Position numbers and translations under genes: made by a program. Source: Candidatus Latescibacterota bacterium (GTDB lineage: Bacteria; Latescibacterota; UBA2968; UBA8231). Taken from it: 42,544 nucleotides of DNA. The stretch lies in NCBI GenBank assembly GCA_007136405.1, contig SLHA01000062.1, forward strand, positions 1 to 42,544, given 5' to 3'. This document shows, piece by piece, positions 25,490 through 33,721 of the stretch. Each line of letters opens with the position of its first letter. Position 1 is the first letter of the stretch. Below the pieces are notes generated by a model that saw nothing but the letters and a program-made list of their open reading frames with translations, had not been told where the DNA came from and searched no databases.

Positions 25490-26581
25490 TTACCCGGCAG
25501 TTGCCGGGAGAAGGATGGAGGGGAAGACACCCGGCCAGAGGCGGCGTGCTGCCCGCCAATGCGGCAGCCCGGACTTGCCGTGGATGGCGATCTTCTGCTG
25601 GCGCTGCACCGCGTACACCAGCCGTTCCGGAGCTTTGCCTCCGGGACGGTAGGTCGTCGAGGTGCAGGAACTGCAGTTCTGTTCGAATAGTTGTTCTTGG
25701 AGAAGCTCGCCACACACAACGCGGTCATACAGGTCCTCGAGGATCGTTTTCTGACGCACATGATCGGCAGGAAGCCGCCAGCCGCGGGCAAAATGGGCCA
25801 GTTTGCGTTGCGGACGCCGCAGGGTGCAATGGAGATACTCCAGGGAACACAGGACCCACCGCGATTCGGGCATGGTCGACGTATAGAAATCGTACCCCTC
25901 ATACCAGTTGGGTGTCTTGCGGCGGGTGTAGAAATAGGCCGGGAACTTCTCGCGCAGGCTGGCCACCGTGCAAGGCACCGGATTGCCTTCGGCATCCGCG
26001 AGAAACGGGTGGCGCATGAGCAAGACCGTGGAGGCAAACAACTCCTGCAACGAGTGAAGCCGGTTGCCCAGGACCAGCTTCCTCGTCTCTGGAAGCGCTA
26101 ACAGACAGTCCAGCAGACGGCCGAGTTCATGCGTAAGGGCGTCCTGCGCGGCTGCATCGAGGTGACACCCGAGAACCTGTTGGAGCCTTTCCAGCGACAG
26201 GAAGCGGTCCATGAATATCCAGCGCGCGCGCTCTTCAGCCGGGGCACCGGTCAGGTCCGGTGGTCGGCCGGATGCCGTGGATGTCTGGAGCCGCGGCAGT
26301 CGGTCGCCGGCCTTGGCGTGTCCCTGCGGGGTGGATGTCTCCTCCGGATCCGGCGCCGTCCCGACAGAGTCCGTCTCTTCCTGCGGGACGGTTCGGTGGC
26401 GCGCACCAGGTGTATCCTGCAACGCAACCACCTGGTTGACGTACGGCCTGACGTGTTCGCCCAGAGCCTCGGCGATTTCCCGATCCGGCACGGGGGCAGC
26501 GTTGCCCGCCTCCAGGTCGAGAATGGCCTGAACCAGGTAATGGCGGTCCAGCGTTGGAGACTTCGGCTTATTCCTGACCAT
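25490..26581 (-). CDS. Unknown protein, first of a two-gene unit
   Basis: 363 residues from ATG 26581 (MVRNKPKSPTLDRHYLV); a longer form from 26689 is open but its leader looks random. Residues ~5-50 are helical (HYLVQAILDLEAGN, IAEALGEHVRPYVNQVV), ~55-120 polar and disordered, then a folded part with RWIFMDRFLSLERLQQVLG, LVLGNRLHSLQELFASTVLL and an aromatic-rich stretch KFPAYFYTRRKTPNWYEGYD. Two close cysteines (NCSSCTS) occur near 315. No catalytic motif or membrane segment is recognised. The layout (helical N-terminus, disordered linker, helical C-terminal half) echoes its downstream partner, so they might be distant paralogues. Confidence 0.7.
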   Translation of the reverse strand: MVRNKPKSPTLDRHYLVQAILDLEAGNAAPVPDREIAEALGEHVRPYVNQVVALQDTPGARHRTVPQEETDSVGTAPDPEETSTPQGHAKAGDRLPRLQTSTASGRPPDLTGAPAEERARWIFMDRFLSLERLQQVLGCHLDAAAQDALTHELGRLLDCLLALPETRKLVLGNRLHSLQELFASTVLLMRHPFLADAEGNPVPCTVASLREKFPAYFYTRRKTPNWYEGYDFYTSTMPESRWVLCSLEYLHCTLRRPQRKLAHFARGWRLPADHVRQKTILEDLYDRVVCGELLQEQLFEQNCSSCTSTTYRPGGKAPERLVYAVQRQQKIAIHGKSGLPHWRAARRLWPGVFPSILLPATAG

Positions 26582-26885
26582 CACCAGCCTGGGCAAGGTG
26601 CGGGCTTGTGCGCATGCGGATAGTCCTGTTTCAGGGCTGCGGCGGACGTTGTCGTGGCGTTGACGGAGCAAAACAGGCGTTCCCGTCAATATAATTCACT
26701 GGATTCATCCAGATCAACCGGCACCTTCCGAAACCCTGCCATCGACGCATTTGCGCGGCAGACCGTGTTGTTCGAAACTAAAATGAGGCTATTGCCCGGC
26801 ATTCATACCGGCAGAGCGTCCCGGCGCGCCCAGGGCTGTTCCCGCCGTGGGCGATCACGTACCTTGAGATCGAGGAGAACGGTTC
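26582..26885. other. Divergent intergenic region, 304 bp
   Basis: Lies between the unknown pair (minus) and the small membrane protein (plus). It contains a perfect TATAAT at 26690-26695 and an inverted repeat TTGACGG/CCGTCAA (26660-26666, 26683-26689) directly before it. No gene seen. Confidence 0.5.
26660..26695 (+). promoter_or_regulatory. -10 box with adjacent 7-bp inverted repeat
   Basis: TTGACGG (26660-26666) and its exact inverse CCGTCAA (26683-26689) are 16 bp apart and run straight into TATAAT (26690-26695). TTGACG is 24 nt from TATAAT, too far to be its -35, so the repeat is better read as an operator beside an activator-dependent or extended promoter for the gene at 26886. Confidence 0.35.
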
Positions 26886-27146
26886 GTGTTCGGCAACCCC
26901 GTACCTCCCAGACCCTCCCGCAACCAGCCGTGGCTGCTGCTGGGTATCGGTGTGTTGATCGCAGCGGTACTGACGCTGCTTGCCGGGGGGATCATGCATC
27001 TGGCAGAACGGCTTGAACAGGCAGGCCAGGACGATGTGTTCGGCTTCGCGCCTGCTTACAGTACGTACGCATCGGCTGTAGACCTGCCATCCCATTCCGG
27101 ATCAGCGCCTGCTGCACGCAGGCAAGGAGACTCCGCATGCGGCTGA
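26886..27146 (+). CDS. Small single-pass membrane protein
   Basis: 86 residues from GTG 26886, which has GAGGAGAA ~7 nt upstream. A Pro/Arg-rich cytoplasmic start (MFGNPVPPRPSRNQP) is followed by one transmembrane helix (WLLLGIGVLIAAVLTLLAGG) and a soluble tail of ~45 residues. No family recognised. Its end overlaps the start of the SH3 gene by 10 bp, so the two are co-translated and probably partners. Confidence 0.6.
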   Translation: MFGNPVPPRPSRNQPWLLLGIGVLIAAVLTLLAGGIMHLAERLEQAGQDDVFGFAPAYSTYASAVDLPSHSGSAPAARRQGDSACG

Positions 27147-27829
27147 AATGGTGGCCAGTTGCCGGCCTTATGATGCTGGCCCTGGTGCTGGCCTACACGA
27201 CCTGGGCATACGAGTCCAGCGTGCTGCGGGTGAGTGCCAGCGCGCTGCGGGTGAGTGCCAGCGTGGCCAATTTCCGTGCGGCACCCAATGGGGAGAGACT
27301 GGGCACTCTGCTGGAGGGGACACAGATCGAACGCATCGCCCAGGAGGGTGAGTGGGTCCGTTTCCGGGTCGAGGGCTGGGTATGGGGGCCCTCGTTGGAC
27401 GGTTTCCAGCCGGAGCCGGCAAGACCTGCGCCACGTGAAGAGGAACCAGGCAGACCGCTTCACGATGCGGTTCCGCGCCTGCGTCGCTATGTCGATGAAA
27501 TGGGTGGTGCCTTCTACAGTGTGGAACTGGACGCGGAGCTGCAGCGTATCACGGTGCGGTTCCGGACCCAGCGAGTGGATCCCGAGGCGCTGGCGATTCG
27601 GCAGCATCGCCTCCAGCGGTATGTAGTCGGCTTGCTGGAAGACCAGGTGGAGATGGATCGCGTGCGGGTCGCGTGCAACCGTGCAGACGGCAGCGGGACC
27701 GTGGGCCTCGAGATAGCCGAAACGGCCGTCCGGGATCTTCAGCGCATTGACGCAGAAGACATGGATGCCTGGCGCCGCGTTACCCGGATATCCCACGACG
27801 GGGGCAAGACCTGGACCAACCAGGACTGA
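27137..27829 (+). CDS. Membrane-anchored or secreted SH3-domain protein
   Basis: 230 residues. Signal peptide or anchor (WWPVAGLMMLALVLAYTTWA), then a bacterial SH3 domain at ~37-85 (ANFRAAPNGERLGTLLEG to VRFRVEGWVWGPS), a proline-rich linker (~92-110) and a C-terminal domain (~112-230) I do not recognise. SH3b domains usually bind peptidoglycan or position enzymes there. AAGGAG lies 8 nt before the ATG. Residues 29-42 contain a tandem duplication (VLRVSAS ALRVSAS) right before the SH3 domain. A second SH3-like protein heads the exporter operon at 21866. Confidence 0.8.
   Translation: MRLKWWPVAGLMMLALVLAYTTWAYESSVLRVSASALRVSASVANFRAAPNGERLGTLLEGTQIERIAQEGEWVRFRVEGWVWGPSLDGFQPEPARPAPREEEPGRPLHDAVPRLRRYVDEMGGAFYSVELDAELQRITVRFRTQRVDPEALAIRQHRLQRYVVGLLEDQVEMDRVRVACNRADGSGTVGLEIAETAVRDLQRIDAEDMDAWRRVTRISHDGGKTWTNQD
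27221..27262 (+). repeat. In-frame 21-bp tandem duplication in the SH3 gene
   Basis: GTGCTGCGGGTGAGTGCCAGC (27221-27241) is followed directly by GCGCTGCGGGTGAGTGCCAGC (27242-27262), differing by two bases (GTG to GCG counts one; otherwise identical), adding seven residues before the SH3 domain. Same period as the arrays at 1018 and 5154. Confidence 0.9.
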
Positions 27830-27850
27830 TCTGGACCCACCAGAACTGAT
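27811..27850 (+). repeat. 20-bp tandem copy spanning the SH3 gene stop
   Basis: CTGGACCAACCAGGACTGAT (27811-27830), containing the stop codon, is followed by CTGGACCCACCAGAACTGAT (27831-27850), 18 of 20 identical. A duplication of the last codons of the gene into the intergenic space. Confidence 0.85.
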
Positions 27851-27964
27851 GCGGTGATGCACAAGCCGATCCCTGTTCAGTCCCCGAACCCGGACTGCTA
27901 CGGCCCGATCTTCATGCTCTAAAGCCAGACTACCGGGTGTCCCGGGGAACCGGACTGCAACGGG

Positions 27965-28648
27965 TCATGCGCGCCGCAGAGCCGGGCATTCGCCCCGGGC
28001 AAAGGCCTGGGCCAACTCGTCGCACCGTTCGTTGTCCGGATGGCCGGCGTGACCGCGCACGTATTCCCAGGCGACACCGCTATGGTTCAGCTCGTCCAGC
28101 CGCTGCCACAGGTCGCGGTTGAGCACCGGTTTGCGGGCAGCGGTGACCCAGCCGCGGCGTTTCCATTGGTGGATCCACTGCGTGATGCCTTTGCGCAGGT
28201 ATTCGCTGTCGGTCACCATGGTCACCGAGGGGCAGTCCCGGACCATCCGGAGAGCCTCTAGGGCAGCGGTCATCTCCATGCGGTTGTTGGTCGTCTCCGC
28301 TGCCGCGCCGCCCAGCTCCAGAATGCGCCCGTCTCCATAGAGGAGACGGCATGCCCAGCCGCCCGGACCCGGGTTGCCCCGGCAGGCGCCGTCGCTGTAG
28401 GCCACTACCGCACAATCTTCCTGCGACTCAGGACAGCGAGCCTCCGGATCGGGCCCGAGCTCGGTGCCGGCGAGATCGGCGCTGGGCACACGGGAGGACG
28501 CCTCGCGCACTTCCAGGCGCACGAGTAGACCTTCGGCGTCCCGGCCGAGCCAGATTCCGTGGGGTACCGGTGTCAACGGTCCCTGTTGCGGCCGGTCACT
28601 CAATTCGACGATGACCGTGTCCTGTGCAGCATCATAACGGATTCGCAC
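27965..28648 (-). CDS. rnhA: Ribonuclease HI with N-terminal DUF2283-like domain
   Basis: 227 residues. Residues ~82-222 are RNase HI, which cuts RNA in RNA-DNA hybrids: Asp86 (SDGACRGNPGPGGWA), Glu125 (NNRMEMTAALEAL), Asp147 (TDSEYL), His200 and Asp206 (RGHAGHPDNERCDELA), the complete catalytic set. The basic WIHQWKRRGW handle is also present. The first ~52 residues fit the small DUF2283 pattern (MRIRYDAAQDTVIVELSD, then GIWLGRDAEGLLVRLEV and REASSRV), normally a free-standing protein of unknown role; this is not the hybrid-binding domain found on some RNases H. Start GTG 28648 has AGGAGG upstream. Confidence 0.92.
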   Translation of the reverse strand: MRIRYDAAQDTVIVELSDRPQQGPLTPVPHGIWLGRDAEGLLVRLEVREASSRVPSADLAGTELGPDPEARCPESQEDCAVVAYSDGACRGNPGPGGWACRLLYGDGRILELGGAAAETTNNRMEMTAALEALRMVRDCPSVTMVTDSEYLRKGITQWIHQWKRRGWVTAARKPVLNRDLWQRLDELNHSGVAWEYVRGHAGHPDNERCDELAQAFARGECPALRRA

Positions 28649-28706
28649 CCGTGATCCTCCTGGGTTGATGGGTCTGAAACGGCGGGTGATCTACCCGGGG
28701 GGTGAT

Positions 28707-28736
28707 TGCCCGCAGCGGTCGAAAGCAGGTATTTTA
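28707..28736 (+). promoter_or_regulatory. Candidate promoter of the class V aminotransferase
   Basis: TTGCCC (28707-28712) and TATTTT (28731-28736) are 18 nt apart in a local AT-rich patch, ~97 nt before the ATG at 28833. Weak match, supported by position only. Confidence 0.35.
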
Positions 28737-28832
28737 TTGACTTCTAACATCCGCAACGAGGTGCCCGTGACGCAAGGGAGTACCCGTGCGCCGTCACCGA
28801 TTGCTCCACGATTCCACGGAAAGCGAGGGTCG

Positions 28833-30053
28833 ATGAATCCAGTGGACATCAGTATTCCTCATCCCAGTCTGCCGCCTCTGACCTCCGTGCTGCCGGCCGA
28901 GCCCTTGCTGTTGATGGGTGCCGGTCCCGTTCCTGTTCCGGCCGAGGTGGCTCGGGCTGGGGGCATGGTGATCAACCACCTTGGCGACAGCATGAACATG
29001 GTAGTGCGGCATATCAAGGAACTTACCCGGTACGCTTTTCAGACTCGGGACGAACATATATTCGGCGTGTCGGGCCCTGCATCCGCTGCCATGGAGATGG
29101 CTGTGGGCAATCTGTTATGGCCCGGCCGCCGCGTCCTGGTGCTGAAAAATGGCTGGTTCAGCGGGCGCTTCGCGGAGATGGCCCGTGGCGTTGGCGCGGA
29201 GGTAAGCACACTCGAGGTGCCGGAAGGTAACCCCGTAACCGCGGAGATGGTCGAGGCACGCCTGCAACAGGAGCGCTTCGACGTGGTGACCATGGTGCAG
29301 GGGGAGACCTCCTGCGGGGTCTGGACCAGGGATCTGGAGTCCATCGTCGCTCTGGCGCGCCGGCATGGAGCGCTGACCGTGGTGGATGCGGTATGTACGC
29401 TGACCACCATGCCGCTGCAGAAGGACCAATGGGGTATCGATGTCGTGTTTACCGGCAGCCAGAAGGGATTGTCCTCTCTGCCGGGGGTGTCGTTGATCGC
29501 TTTTTCCGCGGCCGCCTGGGCGGTCACGGAGAGCCGGCCGGGTCCCCGGCCGCACTGGTGCCTCGATGCTGTGCGCGCCGAGGGTTTCTGGGGGCGGCAC
29601 GAGTACCACTACACCGCTCCGGTCCCCGGCTTGCTGGCGTTGCACGAAGCGCTGCGGCTGATCGGAGAGGAAACCCTGGAACGCCGCTTCGAGCGGCACC
29701 GGCAGAGTTCCCTGGCATTGCAGACCGGGATCGAGGCCATGGGGCTCAGGCTGGCCACTCCGGCTGACTTCCGGCTCGATGCGGTTGTCGCTATCGAAGT
29801 GCCCGCAGGCATCGACGACGCCAGGGCCCGTCGCTACATGTCGTCCATGTTCAAAGTGGAGATTGCCGGTGCATTCGGTCTGAACATCGTGCGCATCGGG
29901 CAGATGGGCGAGCAATGCCGGTCGCCCAATCTTTTTCGTGTGTTGCATGCGCTGGGGGTCGCCATGAACAACGAGGGTGCCCGCCTGGACCTGAGTGCGG
30001 GGATGGGGGCCATGGAGGCGCATCTGGCGCGTTGGGCGGAACGCGTGCCATGA
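28833..30053 (+). CDS. Class V aminotransferase (alanine/serine-glyoxylate type)
   Basis: 406 residues of the class V PLP family that includes alanine-, serine- and ureidoglycine-glyoxylate aminotransferases. Visible: substrate start LLLMGAGPVPVPAEV, GVSGPASAAMEMAVGNLL, QGETSCGVWTRD, the pyridine-contacting Asp185 (VVDAVCTL) and TGSQKGLSSLPG with Schiff-base Lys211. The C-terminal RIGQMGEQCRSPNL is the family's GxMG substrate-arginine region. It likely moves an amino group between a small amino acid and glyoxylate; nothing nearby tells which. ATG 28833 (GAGG ~4 nt upstream) starts right before the conserved part. Divergent from rnhA. Confidence 0.9.
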   Translation: MNPVDISIPHPSLPPLTSVLPAEPLLLMGAGPVPVPAEVARAGGMVINHLGDSMNMVVRHIKELTRYAFQTRDEHIFGVSGPASAAMEMAVGNLLWPGRRVLVLKNGWFSGRFAEMARGVGAEVSTLEVPEGNPVTAEMVEARLQQERFDVVTMVQGETSCGVWTRDLESIVALARRHGALTVVDAVCTLTTMPLQKDQWGIDVVFTGSQKGLSSLPGVSLIAFSAAAWAVTESRPGPRPHWCLDAVRAEGFWGRHEYHYTAPVPGLLALHEALRLIGEETLERRFERHRQSSLALQTGIEAMGLRLATPADFRLDAVVAIEVPAGIDDARARRYMSSMFKVEIAGAFGLNIVRIGQMGEQCRSPNLFRVLHALGVAMNNEGARLDLSAGMGAMEAHLARWAERVP

Positions 30054-30215
30054 TGGCGCGAATCCATGGTCTGGAGCGGTGGAATTACGGCATCGTGGAT
30101 AACGGTAAGCCATGGCTCGACGGGTGGTGCATGCTGGTTGCCCTAACCGACCCGTAGATCATGGCGCAGGGAGCGTCCGGAGATCGAACGGACGGGGTGA
30201 TGCCGGCTGGCTGGT

Positions 30216-32372
30216 CTAAGGGAGGCTTCCCGCAGGATCGACCAGCCTGGGAAGCGTGGTTCGGTGGGTCATGGCGCGCACCTGGCCCGGTTCGTTCGGC
30301 TGCTGGCCATGCACCAGGGGCACCAGGATCGTTTCGGTCCGCTGTGGTGCTGGATCCGCGAGCGTGGCCACTCCTTCTGGGGCAAGCCCGGTAAACGCTT
30401 CGACTTCCACCAGGCGGACACCGTCCGGCACCGGGAAATCACTGGGCGGGCGGCCCGCTTCGGCCTGGCTGATGAAGTCCGTCCAGATGGGCACGGCGCC
30501 TATGCCCCCGGTGATCTGCTGCCCGCTGGCGGTCACCAGGCGGTGATCGCGCCGGTGGTCGAAACCCACCCACACGCTGGCCGTCAGACGTGGCGTGCAC
30601 CCGGTAAACCAGGCATCGCTGTTGTCATTGGTGGTTCCGGTCTTCCCCGCCACCGGCTGGCTCAATCCGGCCAGCATGACCCGGCGTCCGGTGCCGCGTT
30701 CAACCGCTAGACGCAGCATCTGGAGTACCTGGTATGCCGTTTCCGGCGCCACCGCCTGCCGTGGCGCCGGGGAGTAGGCGATCAGATTGCGTCCGTCAGC
30801 GTCCACGACGCTGTCCACCAGCGTCGGTTCCACATGCAGTCCGGAACTGACCAGCGTTCCGTATGCCGAGGCCATCTCCAGGACGGTGACTTCGCTGACT
30901 CCCAGAGCGATGCTGCGGTATGGTCCGACAGGACTGGTGAACCCCACTCTGTGCGCCATGTCGGCGATGCGCTCCGGCGTCACCGATTCGCTGATCTGCA
31001 CGGCCACGGAGTTCGCCGAATGAACCAACGCCCAGGTGGCTGTGGTGAGTCCCATGTAGCGGCCGTCGAAGTTGGTGGGGGCCCACAGGCGATTGTTGAC
31101 CATGTACCGCCTGGGTTCATCGTGGAACAGGCTCACCGGTGTGATGACGCCGGCCTCGAGGGCCGCGAGGTAGGCGATGGGTTTGAAGCCCGATCCCGGT
31201 TGGCGCCGGGCGGTGAGTGCCCGGTTGTAGTAACTCACGAAGATGTCCCGGCCGCCAACCATGGCGCGCACCTGACCGGTATGCGGCGTCAGGCAGACGA
31301 GAGCGGCCTGCAGATAACGCTCGCGTTCGGTGGTTGCTGCCTCGGTATACGGAGGGAACCCCAGACGCGCGTCCAGTTCGACCAGCCCCCGCTGCACGGC
31401 GCGTTCCGCGGCACGCTGTAGGTGCATGTCCAGGGTGGTGTAAATCCGGAGTGAGCCATAACGCAACACCCCGGGCCCCCAGCGTTCGGCTACCTCGGCC
31501 TTGATGGCCTCAACCCAGTAGGGTGCGGGGTTGCGTGGGCGCCTGTGCGGATCGACCAGATCGCCGGCGTTCAGTCCCGCGTAGGTGTCCAGCTGTTCCT
31601 GGGACAGGTATCCTTCTACCTGCATTCGTCGCAGGACATGGTGCAGTCGCCTGGTGGCCCGCTCCGGGCGTTGCAGCGGATTGTATGCCGTAGGAGCGTT
31701 GATCAGGCCGATCAGCAGGGCGGCCTGCGGCACGCTCAACCGGTCCGGAGTGACGCCGAAGAACACCTGAGCGGCGTCGTTGATCCCGTATGCGTTGGCG
31801 CCGAAAAAAACGGTGTTGAGATAGAGTTCCAGAAGCCGGTCCTTGTAGGCCGGATAAAAGCCCTCGGTGCCGACGACCCGGCCGGGGTACCGGCGGGCGT
31901 ACAGACTCTCCAGCTGCAAAGCCACGAGGATCTCGCTGAGCTTTCGGCGTATGGTCTTGTCCGGTGAGAAGAAGAGACGTTTTGCCAGTTGCTGGGTCAG
32001 CGTGCTTCCGCCTCGCTGGCCATACCCGTGGAGCAGATTGGCGCCGAGGGCGCCGATGGTGGCCCGCACATCGACGCCGTGGTGTTCGCGGAAGGCCGCG
32101 TCTTCGGTGGCCAGCAGAGCCTCGATGACGGCCGGGGCTACCTGGTTCAGGCGGGCCCATTCGCGGCTGATATTGAAGGAGAAGATGCGTTCACCGGAAG
32201 CCGCGTAGATTTCCGTGCCGGGACGGACAGCCAACTCACCCGGATCATCCGGCAGACGCGGCAGGTCTTCGACTACATCGCGGTACAGGAGAGCAGCTGC
32301 GGCAACGAAGAGCAGAGTAACCCCGGCGGCACTGCCGGCGCCGACCAGCAAGGGGAGTTTCCAGCCATTCAC
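30216..32372 (-). CDS. Class A penicillin-binding protein (PBP1 family)
   Basis: 718 residues, bifunctional peptidoglycan synthase. TM at ~8-30; glycosyltransferase-51 domain ~60-235 with EDAAFREHHGVD (catalytic Glu90) and GGSTLTQQLAKRLFF; then a transpeptidase domain with SGFK (Ser394 nucleophile, Lys397), HSAN (SxN) and KTGTTND. It polymerises lipid II and cross-links stem peptides in the periplasm. No large OB or UB2H-type insert is obvious. Start GTG 32372 overlaps the upstream stop as GTGA, so it is translated together with the unknown membrane protein. Confidence 0.95.
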   Translation of the reverse strand: MNGWKLPLLVGAGSAAGVTLLFVAAAALLYRDVVEDLPRLPDDPGELAVRPGTEIYAASGERIFSFNISREWARLNQVAPAVIEALLATEDAAFREHHGVDVRATIGALGANLLHGYGQRGGSTLTQQLAKRLFFSPDKTIRRKLSEILVALQLESLYARRYPGRVVGTEGFYPAYKDRLLELYLNTVFFGANAYGINDAAQVFFGVTPDRLSVPQAALLIGLINAPTAYNPLQRPERATRRLHHVLRRMQVEGYLSQEQLDTYAGLNAGDLVDPHRRPRNPAPYWVEAIKAEVAERWGPGVLRYGSLRIYTTLDMHLQRAAERAVQRGLVELDARLGFPPYTEAATTERERYLQAALVCLTPHTGQVRAMVGGRDIFVSYYNRALTARRQPGSGFKPIAYLAALEAGVITPVSLFHDEPRRYMVNNRLWAPTNFDGRYMGLTTATWALVHSANSVAVQISESVTPERIADMAHRVGFTSPVGPYRSIALGVSEVTVLEMASAYGTLVSSGLHVEPTLVDSVVDADGRNLIAYSPAPRQAVAPETAYQVLQMLRLAVERGTGRRVMLAGLSQPVAGKTGTTNDNSDAWFTGCTPRLTASVWVGFDHRRDHRLVTASGQQITGGIGAVPIWTDFISQAEAGRPPSDFPVPDGVRLVEVEAFTGLAPEGVATLADPAPQRTETILVPLVHGQQPNEPGQVRAMTHRTTLPRLVDPAGSLP

Positions 32373-33358
32373 GGCGCGTGATCTCCCACCGGCAACTCGA
32401 GCAGGGATACCACGAGCTCTGCCGGCAGTTCAAAGGGCACCGGACGTTCGCCGTCGGCGATGGCGTATCCGGCGAAGACGTTCATGTTGCGGACCAGGTG
32501 GATCTGAAAATCCGGACCCGCCTCCCAATAGCCGCGTACACGGCGCATCTCATCCTGGTGCATGGCATCACTCCAGTGGTGCAGCAGGCCTGCCAGAGCG
32601 ACGGCTACGGCCGGCTCCCGGCTATGCAGGGTGGCGGTGTCCGGGTCTGCCGGCGTCAGTGCCGGACCCAGCAGCGACGCCCAGTACATGCTGTCCGCCG
32701 TGCTCATGCGGACGAAATTCCAGGCCTCGGCAGCATCATGCTGGCGCAGCTGCCGGTGCAGTCTGGGATACAGCGAACCTTCCTGCAGCGCGAGTTGGGC
32801 CCGAATCCGGGCGTGAACGAGAAAGGGTTCCGAAGGGAGCTCCACGTGCCGGAGCAGCGCACTTCCCGCCCGATAGGTGCGCAGCGACACCGCCAGATCC
32901 CGCATCTGCGCCTCGGTAAGCCGGTCCTGGCGCAGCGGCGCTGGGCGCTGGTGCCTGTAGAGGATGACGGCGTCCACCGAGCGTCGTTCCTGACGATAGG
33001 CATGATGCAGCGGCGGTTGCGGGAGGCCACCCGGCAACAGGGTATCCGGTGTACCAGCTGCCTGGATCCGGGTGCGCGCTTCACGGCTGGCGAGAATGGC
33101 CTCCCATATGGCACCGCTGGTGGCCCGTTCGGCGTTGCCTTCCAGTAACGTTCGGCCCATCCACCGGCTGAAGCTGCGAGTGCGGTGCTCCCAGTACGTC
33201 AAACCTGTGCCGAATACGGCCACGAGCAGCCATGGGGCCAGCAAAGCCACGGGCCATCGTACCCAGGAGGACAGCAACACCCGCTGGTTGCGGATGATGG
33301 CCGCCCTGAGTCGTGCAGCTAGGGCAGCTGCGGCAGCTGTGGCGCGGTTGAGATCCAA
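32369..33358 (-). CDS. Unknown membrane protein coupled to the PBP
   Basis: 329 residues from a TTG start with GGAG 7 nt upstream. A basic N-terminal helix (~5-30), one transmembrane segment (~34-56, VALLAPWLLVAVFGTGLTYW), then ~270 periplasmic residues with no known fold, rich in Arg/Gln/Leu helices (LLRHVELPSEPFLVHARIRA; LYPRLHRQLRQHDAAEAWNF) and ending in VPFELPAELVVSLLELPVG. Its end overlaps the PBP start by 4 bp; a dedicated activator or regulator of this PBP is the natural hypothesis, since class A PBPs are often controlled by periplasmic partners, but nothing in the sequence proves it. Confidence 0.75.
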   Translation of the reverse strand: MDLNRATAAAAALAARLRAAIIRNQRVLLSSWVRWPVALLAPWLLVAVFGTGLTYWEHRTRSFSRWMGRTLLEGNAERATSGAIWEAILASREARTRIQAAGTPDTLLPGGLPQPPLHHAYRQERRSVDAVILYRHQRPAPLRQDRLTEAQMRDLAVSLRTYRAGSALLRHVELPSEPFLVHARIRAQLALQEGSLYPRLHRQLRQHDAAEAWNFVRMSTADSMYWASLLGPALTPADPDTATLHSREPAVAVALAGLLHHWSDAMHQDEMRRVRGYWEAGPDFQIHLVRNMNVFAGYAIADGERPVPFELPAELVVSLLELPVGDHAP

Positions 33359-33721
33359 TGGTCGACTCCGTATTCGGACGCAGACGGCTGGTGCCGGCGT
33401 ATTGCCCCGGGCCGGGCGAGGCGCTCCGGCGCCTGGCCGGCGGCGTCACACCGATATGCCAGAAACCCAGGGGCGCGCCGCGGGCGGCCTGCGGATCCTG
33501 CCGGAATCCGGCGGGCCGCACCCGTCCTGCGTCTGCCATGGTCCGCCGATCGAAAGGCGCGATCACGCTAGGCCGGGAGCGCCGGCGAACCGCGTCTGAC
33601 CTTCATGCTGATCTAGGCAGAGAACGGGCCATTGTCAACGGATGGTTCGTGCCGGATGGCCGCCACCGCTTGCTACGGCCGCTGCTGGTAGACTACATTT
33701 GGACAAAAAAGGAACTGTGAC
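33359..33721. other. Divergent intergenic region, 363 bp
   Basis: Lies between the PBP operon (minus) and the lipoprotein gene (plus). Frames are open on both strands but look like high-GC chance frames (Arg/Pro-rich, no domain). An extended -10-like TGGTAGACT lies near 33688-33696, just before the lipoprotein's ribosome binding site AAGGAAC; I give it low weight. Confidence 0.5.

Noticed and set aside
33358-33720. 120-residue plus-strand ORF before the lipoprotein gene
   Set aside because: Arg/Pro-rich composition, no ribosome binding site, no domain; consistent with chance openness in GC-rich DNA.
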